From NCBI RefSeq assembly GCF_900185615.1, contig NZ_FYAK01000004.1, forward strand, positions 186,001 to 250,000: a stretch of DNA of 64,000 nucleotides, in the 5' to 3' direction. The notes under the pieces are model-generated. The model was not told the origin of the DNA and did not search any database. It worked only from the letters and a program-made list of their open reading frames with translations. Shown here piece after piece: positions 1 through 8,725 of the stretch. The translations under genes and the position numbers were made by a program. The first letter of the stretch is position 1, and each line of letters begins with the position of its first letter. Origin of the DNA: Photobacterium malacitanum (lineage in GTDB: Bacteria > Pseudomonadota > Gammaproteobacteria > Enterobacterales > Vibrionaceae).

Positions 1-316
1 AGCGACCAGATCAAATGCTCAACCAATAAAAACGAAAAAAACACATCCATTTTACTCAATAAAGATAATTTAAATTTTATCGCGCTTTTATTGCGATCAA
101 AACAGGATTTATTCCCATTTTGAATTGACAAAAAAGCCAAAAAAGTCAATTATCAATCTATCAAATGCTCTTGCGCATTCCATCTGCTCACGCAGTGAGT
201 TAATGGTTATCATCAATGTGGTTAAGAGTCGGTATGAATTCTTTTGAACATGATGGCATTTCAAGCTATAACTGATTCCATCATGACATAAGTCCTATTA
301 CATAAGGTCGATAGAT
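1..316. other. Non-coding region upstream of tal
   Basis: AT-rich stretch with no convincing gene on either strand. It should hold the tal promoter; an AAGG Shine-Dalgarno motif lies about nine bases before the tal ATG at 317. An 11-bp direct repeat (ATCAAATGCTC at 10-20 and 160-170) is present but looks like chance. No clear operator or riboswitch was recognised. Confidence 0.6.
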
Positions 317-1267
317 ATGAGCACAAAACTAGAACAACTACGCGCACTAACTACTGTTGTTGCTGACACTGGTGACATCAAAGATATCAGCAAATACCAA
401 CCAGAAGATGCGACAACAAACCCATCATTGATCTTAAAAGCAGCACAAATTGCTGAGTATGCACCTCTAATTGACCAATCTATTGCGTACGCAAAAGCAC
501 AAAGCAATGATAAAGCACAACAAATCCAAGATACTTGTGACATGCTTGCAGTAAACATTGGTAAAGAAATCCTAAATGTTGTTCCTGGTCGTATCTCAAC
601 AGAAGTTGATGCTCGTCTTTCTTACGACACAGAAGCAAGTGTTATTAAAGCACGCCACCTAATCAAACTTTATAACGATGCGGGTATCACAAATGATCGT
701 ATCCTTATCAAGTTAGCTTCTACTTGGGAAGGCATCCGTGCAGCTGAAATTCTTGAAAAAGAAGGCATCAACTGTAACCTAACGCTTCTATTCTCTTTTG
801 CTCAAGCGCGTGCATGTGCTGAAGCTGGCGTATTCCTAATTTCACCATTCGTTGGTCGTATTATGGATTGGTACAAAGCAAAAGAAGGCCGTGATTTTGA
901 AGCACAAGAAGATCCAGGCGTTATCTCTGTAACTAACATCTACAACTACTACAAAGAACACGGCTATAATACTGTTGTTATGGGCGCAAGCTTCCGTAAC
1001 ATCGGCGAAATTCTTGAGCTAGCAGGTTGTGACCGTCTAACTATCAGCCCACAACTTCTTCAAGAACTTGAAGATGCGACAGGTACTGTAGAGCCTAAGC
1101 TTGTTGCAGCGACAGAACTTAAAGATCGCCCAGCAGCAATGACTCACGCTGAATTCCTATGGGATCACAACCAAGAAGCAATGGCTGTTGAAAAACTAGC
1201 TGAAGGTATTCGTAACTTCGCAGTTGACCAAGGCAAATTAGAGACAATGATCGCTGATCGTCTTTAA
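317..1267 (+). CDS. tal: Transaldolase
   Basis: Class I transaldolase of the non-oxidative pentose phosphate pathway. It moves a dihydroxyacetone unit from sedoheptulose-7-P to glyceraldehyde-3-P, giving erythrose-4-P and fructose-6-P in the cytoplasm. The 316-residue protein matches the length of E. coli TalB and aligns with it from the first residues ([16 protein letters not shown]). The Schiff-base lysine is K132 in the motif [12 protein letters not shown], and GASFRN, which binds the phosphate, follows near residue 225. The start follows an AAGG ribosome site. It is followed after 81 bp by transketolase in the same direction, with a hairpin between them, so the pair makes a functional unit that may be partly co-transcribed. 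Nothing is unusual; identification is firm, the TalA/TalB paralogue assignment is not. Confidence 0.97.
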   Translation: MSTKLEQLRALTTVVADTGDIKDISKYQPEDATTNPSLILKAAQIAEYAPLIDQSIAYAKAQSNDKAQQIQDTCDMLAVNIGKEILNVVPGRISTEVDARLSYDTEASVIKARHLIKLYNDAGITNDRILIKLASTWEGIRAAEILEKEGINCNLTLLFSFAQARACAEAGVFLISPFVGRIMDWYKAKEGRDFEAQEDPGVISVTNIYNYYKEHGYNTVVMGASFRNIGEILELAGCDRLTISPQLLQELEDATGTVEPKLVAATELKDRPAAMTHAEFLWDHNQEAMAVEKLAEGIRNFAVDQGKLETMIADRL

Positions 1268-1285
1268 TTACTAAGCACTATTTCA

Positions 1286-1310
1286 GAAAGCGGCTCATCG
1301 AGCCGCTTTC
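1286..1310 (+). terminator. Hairpin between tal and tkt
   Basis: Perfect 10-bp stem GAAAGCGGCT / AGCCGCTTTC with a 5-base loop, followed by TTAAGTTT. The weak T-run suggests partial termination, letting some transcripts continue into transketolase. Confidence 0.75.
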
Positions 1311-1348
1311 TTAAGTTTCAATTTATTTAATATTTTGGTGGAAACACT

Positions 1349-3343
1349 ATGGAACGTAAAATGTTAGCTAACGCAATTCGTGCCCTAAGCATGGATGGCG
1401 TACAACAAGCAAATTCTGGTCACCCTGGCGCACCTATGGGTATGGCTGATATCGCAGAAGTACTTTGGCGTGGTCACATGAACCACAACCCACAAGATCC
1501 TAAATGGGCTGATCGCGACCGTTTTGTATTATCAAACGGCCACGGCTCTATGCTTATTTACTCTCTACTTCACCTAACAGGTTACGACCTATCAATTGAT
1601 GATCTTAAAAACTTCCGTCAATTACATTCAAAAACACCAGGTCACCCAGAATACGGTTACGCACCTGGCGTTGAAACAACAACGGGCCCTCTAGGCCAAG
1701 GTATTACTAACGCTGTTGGTATGGCGCTTGCTGAAAAAGCAATGGCTGCACAATTCAACCGTGAAGGTCATGATATCGTCGATCACCACACTTACGCTTT
1801 CATGGGCGACGGTTGTATGATGGAAGGTATCTCTCACGAAGCGTGTTCTCTAGCGGGTACATTAGGTCTTGGTAAGCTTGTTGCTTTCTGGGATGACAAC
1901 GGTATCTCTATCGATGGCGAAGTAGAAGGTTGGTTTGCTGACGATACTGCGAAGCGTTTTGAAGCATACGGTTGGCACGTGATCCGTAGCGTTGATGGCC
2001 ACGATGCAGCTGCAATCAATGCTGCTATCGAAGCTGCTAAAGCTGAAACAACTAAACCTACCTTGATCTGTTGTAAAACAATCATCGGTTTTGGTTCACC
2101 AAACAAAGCAGGCTCTCACGACTGTCACGGTGCTCCACTAGGTGCTGAAGAAATCAAAGCAGCACGTGAATTCCTAGGTTGGACCTACGGTGCATTTGAA
2201 ATCCCTGCTGAAATTTATGCAGAGTGGGATGCAAAAGAAGCGGGTAAAGCAAAACAAGCATCTTGGAATGAGAAGTTTGCAGCATACACTGCAGCATTCC
2301 CTGAGCTAGCGGCTGAGTTTACTCGTCGTATGACGGGTGGCCTACCTGCTAACTGGGAAGCTGAAACAAGCAAAGTTATTGCTGATCTACAAGCAAACCC
2401 AGCTAACATTGCATCACGTAAAGCCTCTCAAAACGCACTTGAAGCATTTGGTAAACTACTACCTGAATTCATGGGCGGCTCTGCTGACCTAGCACCATCA
2501 AACCTAACTATGTGGTCTGGTTCTAAATCAATCACACCTGAAGATACATCAGGCAACTACATTCACTACGGTGTACGTGAATTTGGTATGACTGCAATCA
2601 TCAACGGTATCGCACTACACGGTGGTTTTGTTCCTTACGGCGCAACATTCCTAATGTTCATGGAATATGCACGTAACGCACTACGTATGGCTGCTCTGAT
2701 GAAAGTTCAGAACATTCAAGTGTACACTCACGATTCTATCGGTCTAGGCGAAGATGGCCCAACTCACCAACCTGTTGAGCAAGTATCATCACTACGTCTA
2801 ACACCAAACATGAGCACATGGCGTCCATGTGACCAAGTTGAATCTGCAGTTTCTTGGAAATACGCGATTGAGCGTAAAGATGGTCCAACATCTTTAATCT
2901 TCTCTCGTCAAAACCTAACTCAACAAGATCGTACTGCTGAACAAGTTGCTAATATCGTTAAGGGTGGTTACATCCTTAAAGATTGTGCTGGTAAGCCAGA
3001 GCTAATCTTAATCGCGACAGGTTCTGAAGTAGGTATTGCAGCAGAAGCATACGCTGAGCTAACAGCAGCGGGTCGTCAAGTACGTCTAGTATCTATGCCT
3101 GCTACTGATCTATTCGATAAGCAAGATGCCGCTTACCGTGAAAGCGTTCTGCCATCAGACGTTACAGCACGTATCGCTATCGAAGCGGGTATTGCTGACT
3201 ACTGGTACAAGTATGTAGGTCTTAACGGTCGCATCATCGGTATGACAACATTTGGCGAATCAGCACCAGCTGAAGAGTTATTTAAAATGTTCGGCTTTAC
3301 TGTTGAGAACATCGTAAACACTGCTAACGAGTTACTTGCTTAA
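1349..3343 (+). CDS. tkt: Transketolase
   Basis: Thiamine-diphosphate enzyme that transfers two-carbon units between ketose and aldose phosphates in the pentose phosphate pathway; cytoplasmic homodimer. The 664 residues are full family length. Visible signatures are the active-site histidines H25 ([10 protein letters not shown]) and H65 (LSNGHGS), the ThDP/metal motif GDGCMMEG at about 153-160, and the pyrimidine domain with REFGMTAI near 415 and [15 protein letters not shown] near 460. The start ATG lies nine bases after a GGTGG-type ribosome site. It sits directly after transaldolase, the same pairing seen on chromosome II of Vibrio cholerae. A strong terminator follows. Confident; whether it is the tktA or tktB copy cannot be told from here. 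Confidence 0.97.
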   Translation: MERKMLANAIRALSMDGVQQANSGHPGAPMGMADIAEVLWRGHMNHNPQDPKWADRDRFVLSNGHGSMLIYSLLHLTGYDLSIDDLKNFRQLHSKTPGHPEYGYAPGVETTTGPLGQGITNAVGMALAEKAMAAQFNREGHDIVDHHTYAFMGDGCMMEGISHEACSLAGTLGLGKLVAFWDDNGISIDGEVEGWFADDTAKRFEAYGWHVIRSVDGHDAAAINAAIEAAKAETTKPTLICCKTIIGFGSPNKAGSHDCHGAPLGAEEIKAAREFLGWTYGAFEIPAEIYAEWDAKEAGKAKQASWNEKFAAYTAAFPELAAEFTRRMTGGLPANWEAETSKVIADLQANPANIASRKASQNALEAFGKLLPEFMGGSADLAPSNLTMWSGSKSITPEDTSGNYIHYGVREFGMTAIINGIALHGGFVPYGATFLMFMEYARNALRMAALMKVQNIQVYTHDSIGLGEDGPTHQPVEQVSSLRLTPNMSTWRPCDQVESAVSWKYAIERKDGPTSLIFSRQNLTQQDRTAEQVANIVKGGYILKDCAGKPELILIATGSEVGIAAEAYAELTAAGRQVRLVSMPATDLFDKQDAAYRESVLPSDVTARIAIEAGIADYWYKYVGLNGRIIGMTTFGESAPAEELFKMFGFTVENIVNTANELLA

Positions 3344-3378
3344 GCATATATTGCTAAGTCATAGTAGACGTTAAAAAT

Positions 3379-3404
3379 AAAGCCGAGTATTTATACTCGG
3401 CTTT
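3379..3404 (+). terminator. Rho-independent terminator of tkt
   Basis: Perfect 12-bp stem AAAGCCGAGTAT / ATACTCGGCTTT with a TT loop, running into a T-rich tail. A textbook terminator 35 bases after the tkt stop. Confidence 0.92.
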
Positions 3405-3819
3405 TTATTTATCCTGATTTTATTCTTTTTCGAAGACAGTAGTCTTTATGCTATATATATATCCACATATATGCGATATAACTTCCTATATTTAATGTTC
3501 ATTATTAAATCAAAAAATAAATCATGTATTTATTTTAAAAATTAATAGCTTTTTTATTGGTTGTTATTTGTGCACCTTATTTATTAATATAAATATCTCT
3601 CTCAATTTATATTAATAAATAACTAAAACTATTAATATAAAGGCTCATATATAGGCTTTTTTTTGTATGTAATAAACCTATTTAATATATTGGGCAATTA
3701 GCAAAAATAGAATATTTGATTATAAAAAAGTGTATTGTTCAAATTTAAAATAAGCGTAAATTAAATTCCATAGACAGACACAAACTTACTTATAACGCTG
3801 TTTATCAAAGGATTTAGAT
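3405..3819. other. AT-rich non-coding region before the His-rich gene
   Basis: About 415 bases, extremely AT-rich, with short ATATAT and TTAATA runs and no open frame of interest. Such DNA is a likely target of H-NS-type silencing and should contain the promoter of the histidine-rich gene at 3820. No inverted repeat with a T-tail was found here. Confidence 0.5.
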
Positions 3820-4134
3820 ATGTCACATTTTAATAGTCAAGAACATCAAGGTTCACAAAAAGCACATCAACATACTGCTGAAGCTGAGCATGAAAAAATG
3901 GAACGTCGTTACGGTGAAGAAGTAGAACATAAACATAACCGTGATCATCATGAAGTTCGTGACCATGAAAAAAGCCATCCACACACACAACACGGTGGCG
4001 ATCCAAAAGGTCATAAACATCCAGAACAAACGCATGGCGACCGTCATGAACATGACGAACATCGTCATCACAAAACTAAAGAGCATGATCATAAAGAATC
4101 ATCTCGTAACCATCACAAAACCTCAACTAAATAA
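3820..4134 (+). CDS. Histidine-rich, charged, disordered small protein
   Basis: Unrecognised 104-residue protein, about one quarter histidine (25 His), the rest mostly Glu, Lys, Asp, Gln and Arg. It has almost no hydrophobic residues, no signal peptide and no membrane segment, so it should be soluble and largely unfolded. Histidines come in HH and HxH clusters (HKH, HEH, HDH), which suggests binding of Zn, Ni, Cu or Co ions, or pH-dependent behaviour. The start is convincing: an AAGGATTTAGAT ribosome site precedes the ATG. It stands alone between an AT-rich region and a shared terminator. The complementary strand has a Met/Phe-rich open frame that is only the mirror of His codons. Function is unknown; metal buffering or stress protection is inference from composition. 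Confidence 0.75.
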   Translation: MSHFNSQEHQGSQKAHQHTAEAEHEKMERRYGEEVEHKHNRDHHEVRDHEKSHPHTQHGGDPKGHKHPEQTHGDRHEHDEHRHHKTKEHDHKESSRNHHKTSTK

Positions 4135-4161
4135 TTAGTTAATAAATTTTAGTGATCAGTT

Positions 4162-4210
4162 AAAAGCCAATTTAATAACGATAATATTTATCTCTTTAAA
4201 TTGGCTTTTT
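4162..4210. terminator. Bidirectional terminator between convergent genes
   Basis: Inverted repeat AAAAGCCAATTTAA / TTAAATTGGCTTTT with a loop of about 20 bases. It has T-runs on both strands and lies between the convergent His-rich gene and the deaminase gene. Confidence 0.82.
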
Positions 4211-4225
4211 ATTATATCTAAAAAT

Positions 4226-4672
4226 TTATTTATTATTCGGTAATAAATAAGGTGATATAAACGCAGATACTTCTGCTTCACATAACCCTAATGTGACAGC
4301 TATTCCCGCTTGCCTTAATACATCAATGCCCTTACCGCTGTTACGTGGGTCAGGATCGAGGGTTGCTACCACCACTCGCTTTATCCCCTTTTCAACTAAA
4401 GTATGTGCACAAGACGGTGTTCGCCCCACAAATGAACATGGCTCTAAGGTTACATACGCCGTTACATCATCCAGTGGTTGATCATAATGAGCTAATGCCA
4501 TCGCTTCTGCATGATGACACCCCGGTGCTTGCGTAAACCCTTCACTGACAATCACACCATCTTTTACTAAAACACATCCAACAGGCGGATTAGGACGACA
4601 CGCTGGCAGTGCTTGATGCGATAATGTTAATGCTCGCTGCATAAAGCTGATTTCTTCTGCTAAGTCTGTCAT
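4226..4672 (-). CDS. Stand-alone RibD-type deaminase domain protein
   Basis: Zinc-dependent deaminase of the cytidine/deoxycytidylate deaminase fold. The motifs are those of the riboflavin deaminase RibD: H54-A-E56 supplies one zinc ligand and the proton-shuttle glutamate, and PCSFVGRTPSC (C79 and C88) supplies the two zinc cysteines with the eight-residue spacing of RibD. RibD normally continues into a reductase domain to about 370 residues; here the gene stops at 148 and no reductase follows. It is therefore either a free-standing deaminase working with a reductase elsewhere, or a relative acting on another pyrimidine or damaged metabolite. The ATG follows GAGGGTGTT, a good ribosome site. 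It is monocistronic with its own terminator. Confidence 0.85.
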   Translation of the reverse strand: MTDLAEEISFMQRALTLSHQALPACRPNPPVGCVLVKDGVIVSEGFTQAPGCHHAEAMALAHYDQPLDDVTAYVTLEPCSFVGRTPSCAHTLVEKGIKRVVVATLDPDPRNSGKGIDVLRQAGIAVTLGLCEAEVSAFISPYLLPNNK

Positions 4673-4828
4673 AACACCCTCACTTTAATAGTCTCTAGTT
4701 CAATATTCTATAACGAAATCAAGCTTAATCGTTATGTTGATACCATGAATAATACATGAACTTACAACTCACCCTCAATTCAGGTGCGATAGGTTTAAAT
4801 AACCTCACTGAATAACATGAGGTTTTTC

Positions 4829-5137
4829 ATGAAACGATTAATCATAACCTTAACATTATCGTTAGCACTGCATTCATTATCTGCATTCGCCACACAACCA
4901 AATACCACACCAACACCATTACAGACTCAAGATATGATTGAATATATTGACCATAGCCATCAATTAACAACAACAGAGAAAGTCCAAACCGATGTAATAC
5001 ACTCAATCAATACCAATAATTATCTACAGATTAACTCTCACAAAGACGGCCATTTAGAACGCCGAGAAATAGCACGGCGTCCAAAGAAAAAAAACACCAG
5101 CGCCTTCTACACTAAAGCTCATACGCAGCCTCAGTAA
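4829..5137 (+). CDS. Small secreted protein of unknown function
   Basis: Unrecognised 102-residue protein. The first 20 residues (MKRLIITLTLSLALHSLSAF) form a typical Sec signal peptide ending near AFA, so the mature protein of about 80 residues should be periplasmic or secreted. The mature part is polar and rich in Thr, His, Gln and Asn, has no cysteine, and ends in a basic stretch (RRPKKKN). I chose the ATG at 4829 over the one at 4817, because 4817-4822 (ATGAGG) is itself the ribosome-binding sequence six bases ahead. No family is recognised. It is followed by two stem-loops but no T-tailed terminator. Confidence 0.65.
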   Translation: MKRLIITLTLSLALHSLSAFATQPNTTPTPLQTQDMIEYIDHSHQLTTTEKVQTDVIHSINTNNYLQINSHKDGHLERREIARRPKKKNTSAFYTKAHTQPQ

Positions 5138-5438
5138 TCATTCAGCTAAGCCTTGCTATACTATTAGCAATGCTAACTAATCCCCTATTCGTCCAGCATT
5201 TTTTGAATTTCTCTTGCTGGACGAAAGCATCACTTCAGCTCAATTGAAGCATAAACCGTCGTATAGTTATCATTTATATACTTTCTACATCTAATTATCG
5301 AAAAGCTAAGCAAAAAATCCCCCTCAAAGGTATAAATTCATTTAAGGTTCAGAAAAGCTATGTTTACATACATGCTTGCTAAAATAAGCCAAGTGCTAAC
5401 ACTCGCACTCATTAAAAATAAAAGAACTGACGAGCATT
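5138..5438. other. Intergenic region with two stem-loops
   Basis: About 300 bases before mepM. It contains a small hairpin TTGCTA / TAGCAA (5153-5170) and an 11-bp inverted repeat TTCGTCCAGCA / TGCTGGACGAA (5188-5198 and 5215-5225, 16-base loop). Neither has a T-tail on the plus strand. The remainder is AT-rich and should include the mepM promoter. Confidence 0.55.
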
Positions 5439-6770
5439 ATGTCTACGTTTAAAACGACAGTATTAACAAATTTTTTGAATTACCGCTTTATTAGCCTAAT
5501 TGGGCTATCTATTATTACTGCTGCTGCCGTATTCTCAATTAACACCACACCATCAATACACAATAAAGAGATCCAACTACCTTTAGTGACTACGCCGCAA
5601 GTAGTGCTAAAGACCTTAACACCCGCAGCGGTCACTAAAGATATTGTGCTACCGCCAACCTATGAATACAAAGTCAAAAATGGTGACACGCTCAGCGAGA
5701 TATTTGCACAATTAAATTTACCGCAAGCCGATGTTAAAGACATCATGGCTGCCGATTTAAATAGCTTACAAATTGATAACTTACGTCCAAATGATATCTT
5801 AAGATTTTGGGTAACAGACAGCAATCATCGTTTAAATAAAGTGCAACTACAATTTAACGTCGCGCATATGATTGACTATACTCGAGAAAAAAATAATGAC
5901 TTTAGTGTTAAAGAAATCACCTTACCTGGCGTATGGCGTGAAAAAGTCATCAGTGGTGAAATTCATGGTAGCTTTAGTTCATCAGCAAAAAAAGCGGGCT
6001 TAAGTTATACAGATATCCATGAAATTATGGCTATCTTTAAAGACAAACTCAATTTTGATCGTGACCTAAAAACAGGCGATCGTTTTGAAGTTGTCAACAA
6101 AGCAAAGTATGTCAATAATCAAGCCAGTGGTGATACAGAGCTTCAAGCCGTTCGTTTGTACACCAATAAGCAACAATTTTCCGCCTACTTAAACAGTGAC
6201 GGTAATTTTTATGATCAAAATGGCGAAAGCTTACAACGGGCATTTTTACGTTACCCAACCGCAAAACGGTTCCGTGTTAGCTCACAGTTTAACCCTTATC
6301 GTCGCCACCCAGTAACAGGGCGTATACAACCACACAACGGCGTTGATTTTGCAGCACCATCTGGCACTCCTGTACTCGCGACAGGTGATGGCGTTGTTAC
6401 TCGTGTAACTAACCACCCTTATGCAGGGCGTTATGTGGTGATCAAACACAGTGCTAATTACAGCACTCGCTATTTGCACAACAGCCGTATTCTGGTTAAG
6501 GTCGGACAACGAGTGAAACGAGGTCAAGAAATTGCGTTATCAGGCCGAAGCGGTCGTGTGACTGGCCCGCATATTCATTATGAATTTTTAGTGCGAGGAA
6601 AACCCGTAAACCCATTAACGGCAAAGATTCCACTAGCAGCATCGGTGTCACACCAACAGAAAAAAGAGTTTGAACTTGATGTGGCGCAATATAATCGTCT
6701 GATGCGTTTGCCATTAACACATCAAAGCAGTGATATAAAAGTCGCTGTTAATGAACCTAAAGACATATAA
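5439..6770 (+). CDS. mepM: Murein DD-endopeptidase, M23 family (MepM-like)
   Basis: Envelope peptidase that cleaves D-Ala-mDAP cross-links in peptidoglycan so that new strands can be inserted. Layout of the 443 residues: a short cytoplasmic N-terminus, one membrane anchor at about 16-34, a LysM/OapA-like module near 75-125 (VKNGDTLSEIF), a linker domain, and the LytM/M23 catalytic domain at about 290-395. Zinc ligands are visible as H299 and D303 (HNGVDFAAP), with the catalytic and binding histidines H378 and H380 (HIHYEF). All key residues are present, so the enzyme is probably active rather than a NlpD/EnvC-type activator. Monocistronic, with a strong terminator. Confidence 0.92.
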   Translation: MSTFKTTVLTNFLNYRFISLIGLSIITAAAVFSINTTPSIHNKEIQLPLVTTPQVVLKTLTPAAVTKDIVLPPTYEYKVKNGDTLSEIFAQLNLPQADVKDIMAADLNSLQIDNLRPNDILRFWVTDSNHRLNKVQLQFNVAHMIDYTREKNNDFSVKEITLPGVWREKVISGEIHGSFSSSAKKAGLSYTDIHEIMAIFKDKLNFDRDLKTGDRFEVVNKAKYVNNQASGDTELQAVRLYTNKQQFSAYLNSDGNFYDQNGESLQRAFLRYPTAKRFRVSSQFNPYRRHPVTGRIQPHNGVDFAAPSGTPVLATGDGVVTRVTNHPYAGRYVVIKHSANYSTRYLHNSRILVKVGQRVKRGQEIALSGRSGRVTGPHIHYEFLVRGKPVNPLTAKIPLAASVSHQQKKEFELDVAQYNRLMRLPLTHQSSDIKVAVNEPKDI

Positions 6771-6782
6771 TTATTACAATAT

Positions 6783-6815
6783 AAGGCACTGTAGTACGAC
6801 TACAGTGCCTTTTTA
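6783..6815 (+). terminator. Terminator of mepM
   Basis: Perfect 13-bp stem AAGGCACTGTAGT / ACTACAGTGCCTT with a 3-base loop and a TTTTATT tail. Confidence 0.92.
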
Positions 6816-7007
6816 TTATCTTTGGCAACTATCCCTCCTCACAGTTGATACAATTTGATACATTTCTGCTACTTTAAAACCAATTAAACGTGATATGGTT
6901 CCTGTTTTAAAATGGAATATGTGATTATTCTCAAGATGTTATAACATCATCATTTTCTATACGTAATCATTAATCATATTCTAATAGCCCATATACAGGA
7001 TGTATCC

Positions 7008-8060
7008 ATGGCCACAAAAAATACGCCGTTTGAATTTTCAGATTTGTTGGTTGAACCGGGAAGCCATATCAATTGTGAACTAGAAATAGCTCGCCTTTAT
7101 ACTCACTCACCTTTATCGGTATCGGTTGATATTCTGCATGGAAAACACCCAGGCCCGGTATTATTGATTAATGCGGCAATACATGGTGATGAGCTCAACG
7201 GGATTGAAGTTGTCCGTCAAGTTATTGAAAAAATTGATTTATCAAAACTTCACGGCACTATTATTGCTGTCCCGGTAGTTAACGTTTTTGGCTTTATTCA
7301 TAAATCACGTTATTTGCCTGATCGTCGAGATCTTAACCGTTGTTTCCCAGGAGCTGAGCGCGGTTCAATCGCTGGACGGATGGCATATCAATACTTTAAT
7401 CAAGTCGTGCGCCGTGCAACCCATGTGGTTGATTTACACACCGCAGCTATTTACCGCACTAACCTACCTCAGATCCGTGCCAACCTTGATAATCCACGAG
7501 CAAAAGCAATGGCGATGGCATTTGGCTCTCCTGTTGTTGTAGATGCAAGTTTACGTGAAGGCTCATTGCGTGCAGCTGCCGAGCAATTTGATATTCCTGT
7601 TATTACCTTTGAAGCTGGTGAAGCACTTCGCCTTGACGCTCATGCTGTCGGCTCTGGCGTGCAAGGTGTATTAAAGGTTATGCGCCACTTAGATATGTTA
7701 CGCACTAGCCGCAGTAAAAAAACCATTGAGCCAATGGTACCAAAAGCGACACGCTGGGTACGTGCTGATTCTGATGGCTTACTACGCTCTCACGTTGCAT
7801 TAGGTGAAAAGGTCGATAAAAATCAAATCATTGCAACGATCAGTGATCCTGCAGGTAGCAATCAAGTAACCGTGATTGCCCCTCAAGGCGGTATTGTAAT
7901 TGGCCAGCAAACATTACCACTGGTAAATGAAGGTGATGCTATCTTCCATATTGCTTTCTTTGAAGAGCCAGATGGTTTAGTCGAAGAACAAGTAGAGTCT
8001 TATCTATATGATGCTGTAGAAGAGCTTGATGATGATCTTAAATGGGGCATGACGAGTTAA
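7008..8060 (+). CDS. Succinylglutamate desuccinylase/aspartoacylase family zinc hydrolase
   Basis: M14-like zinc amidohydrolase of the AstE/aspartoacylase family; such enzymes remove acyl groups from N-acyl amino acids. Zinc ligands are visible: H59 and E62 in NAAIHGDE, and H144 in VDLHTAA. The substrate-binding motif DLNRCFPG lies at 109-116. A C-terminal region of about 100 residues (SDGLLRSHVALGEKVDK to IAPQGGIV) resembles the biotinyl/lipoyl-like barrel that ends many members of this group. At 350 residues it has the usual length of the uncharacterised bacterial branch rather than of AstE. No ast genes lie nearby, so arginine catabolism is not indicated. Substrate unknown. Start ATG is preceded by CAGGATGTATCC. 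Confidence 0.85.
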   Translation: MATKNTPFEFSDLLVEPGSHINCELEIARLYTHSPLSVSVDILHGKHPGPVLLINAAIHGDELNGIEVVRQVIEKIDLSKLHGTIIAVPVVNVFGFIHKSRYLPDRRDLNRCFPGAERGSIAGRMAYQYFNQVVRRATHVVDLHTAAIYRTNLPQIRANLDNPRAKAMAMAFGSPVVVDASLREGSLRAAAEQFDIPVITFEAGEALRLDAHAVGSGVQGVLKVMRHLDMLRTSRSKKTIEPMVPKATRWVRADSDGLLRSHVALGEKVDKNQIIATISDPAGSNQVTVIAPQGGIVIGQQTLPLVNEGDAIFHIAFFEEPDGLVEEQVESYLYDAVEELDDDLKWGMTS

Positions 8061-8102
8061 GTCAACTTTACTGTGAAATAGCAGTACCCAAAAAGCGTTA
8101 AT

Positions 8103-8132
8103 AAAAAGAGAAGCTCATTGGCTTCTCTTTTT
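8103..8132. terminator. Bidirectional terminator
   Basis: Perfect stem AAAAAGAGAAGC / GCTTCTCTTTTT with a 6-base loop, between the convergent hydrolase and mocA genes. T-runs are present in both directions. Confidence 0.88.
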
Positions 8133-8152
8133 GGTGGTCTCTGTTACAAGGT

Positions 8153-8725
8153 TTACTCTTTATTTTTAGCAATTAATTGCTGATACTTTTCAGGAGTATC
8201 AATATCATAATAGATCCCACTCGCAGCGTTTAATTGTAAGTAATGTTCAGTGCCTGTTTGTAATACTTGCTTCATTTTAGCGGTAATCGGTAACGTTAAA
8301 ATCGATGGAATTAACACGCTATCAATCAAAACTGGATGCCCTGTTTGCTGTTGATTACCTGCAAACACGACTGTAGCGTGACGAGCTTGCAATAACATTC
8401 TAAATACCTGCGGATCAATACACGGCATATCAGCATGAGTTATAAAAAACCGTGCACTGGTTACGGCTGTAATTCCCTTTTGAATTGAACTTAACATTCC
8501 TTGCTGATAATCAGTATTCACTACCACTTTAATATGCTGCTGATATTGATATCGTAATACCAGTTCATCAGCGCGATAGCCTGCAACCACAATTACTTTG
8601 GAGCAGAACTGTAATGCATGTTTAATCGCGGCATCAAGTAATGTACTGTTATTGTAAGGCAGCATCGGTTTCCATGCCCCCATTCGAGATGACAACCCCG
8701 CAGCAGGTATTACACAATCAACCAT
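8153..8725 (-). CDS. mocA: MobA/MocA-like molybdenum cofactor nucleotidyltransferase
   Basis: Nucleotidyltransferase that adds CMP (MocA) or GMP (MobA) to molybdopterin. The N-terminal signature VIPAAGLSSRMGAWKP binds the nucleotide, and HADMPCID near residue 100 supplies the metal-binding aspartate. I place the start at 8725, where MVDCVIPAAG begins as in the family and overlaps the end of the xdhC-like gene by eight bases (translational coupling); a longer frame from 8758 would add eleven residues that do not fit. The molybdenum hydroxylase just upstream belongs to a class that uses the cytosine dinucleotide form, so CTP is the expected substrate. This is inference from context. Length about 190 residues, typical. 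Confidence 0.88.
   Translation of the reverse strand: MVDCVIPAAGLSSRMGAWKPMLPYNNSTLLDAAIKHALQFCSKVIVVAGYRADELVLRYQYQQHIKVVVNTDYQQGMLSSIQKGITAVTSARFFITHADMPCIDPQVFRMLLQARHATVVFAGNQQQTGHPVLIDSVLIPSILTLPITAKMKQVLQTGTEHYLQLNAASGIYYDIDTPEKYQQLIAKNKE

Noticed and set aside
10..170. Direct repeat ATCAAATGCTC at 10-20 and 160-170
   Set aside because: Only 11 bp with no flanking symmetry; likely coincidence in AT-rich DNA.
3853..4092. Open frame antisense to the histidine-rich gene, encoding a Met/Phe-rich protein
   Set aside because: It is the mirror of CAT/CAC codons read on the other strand; no ribosome site and an implausible composition.
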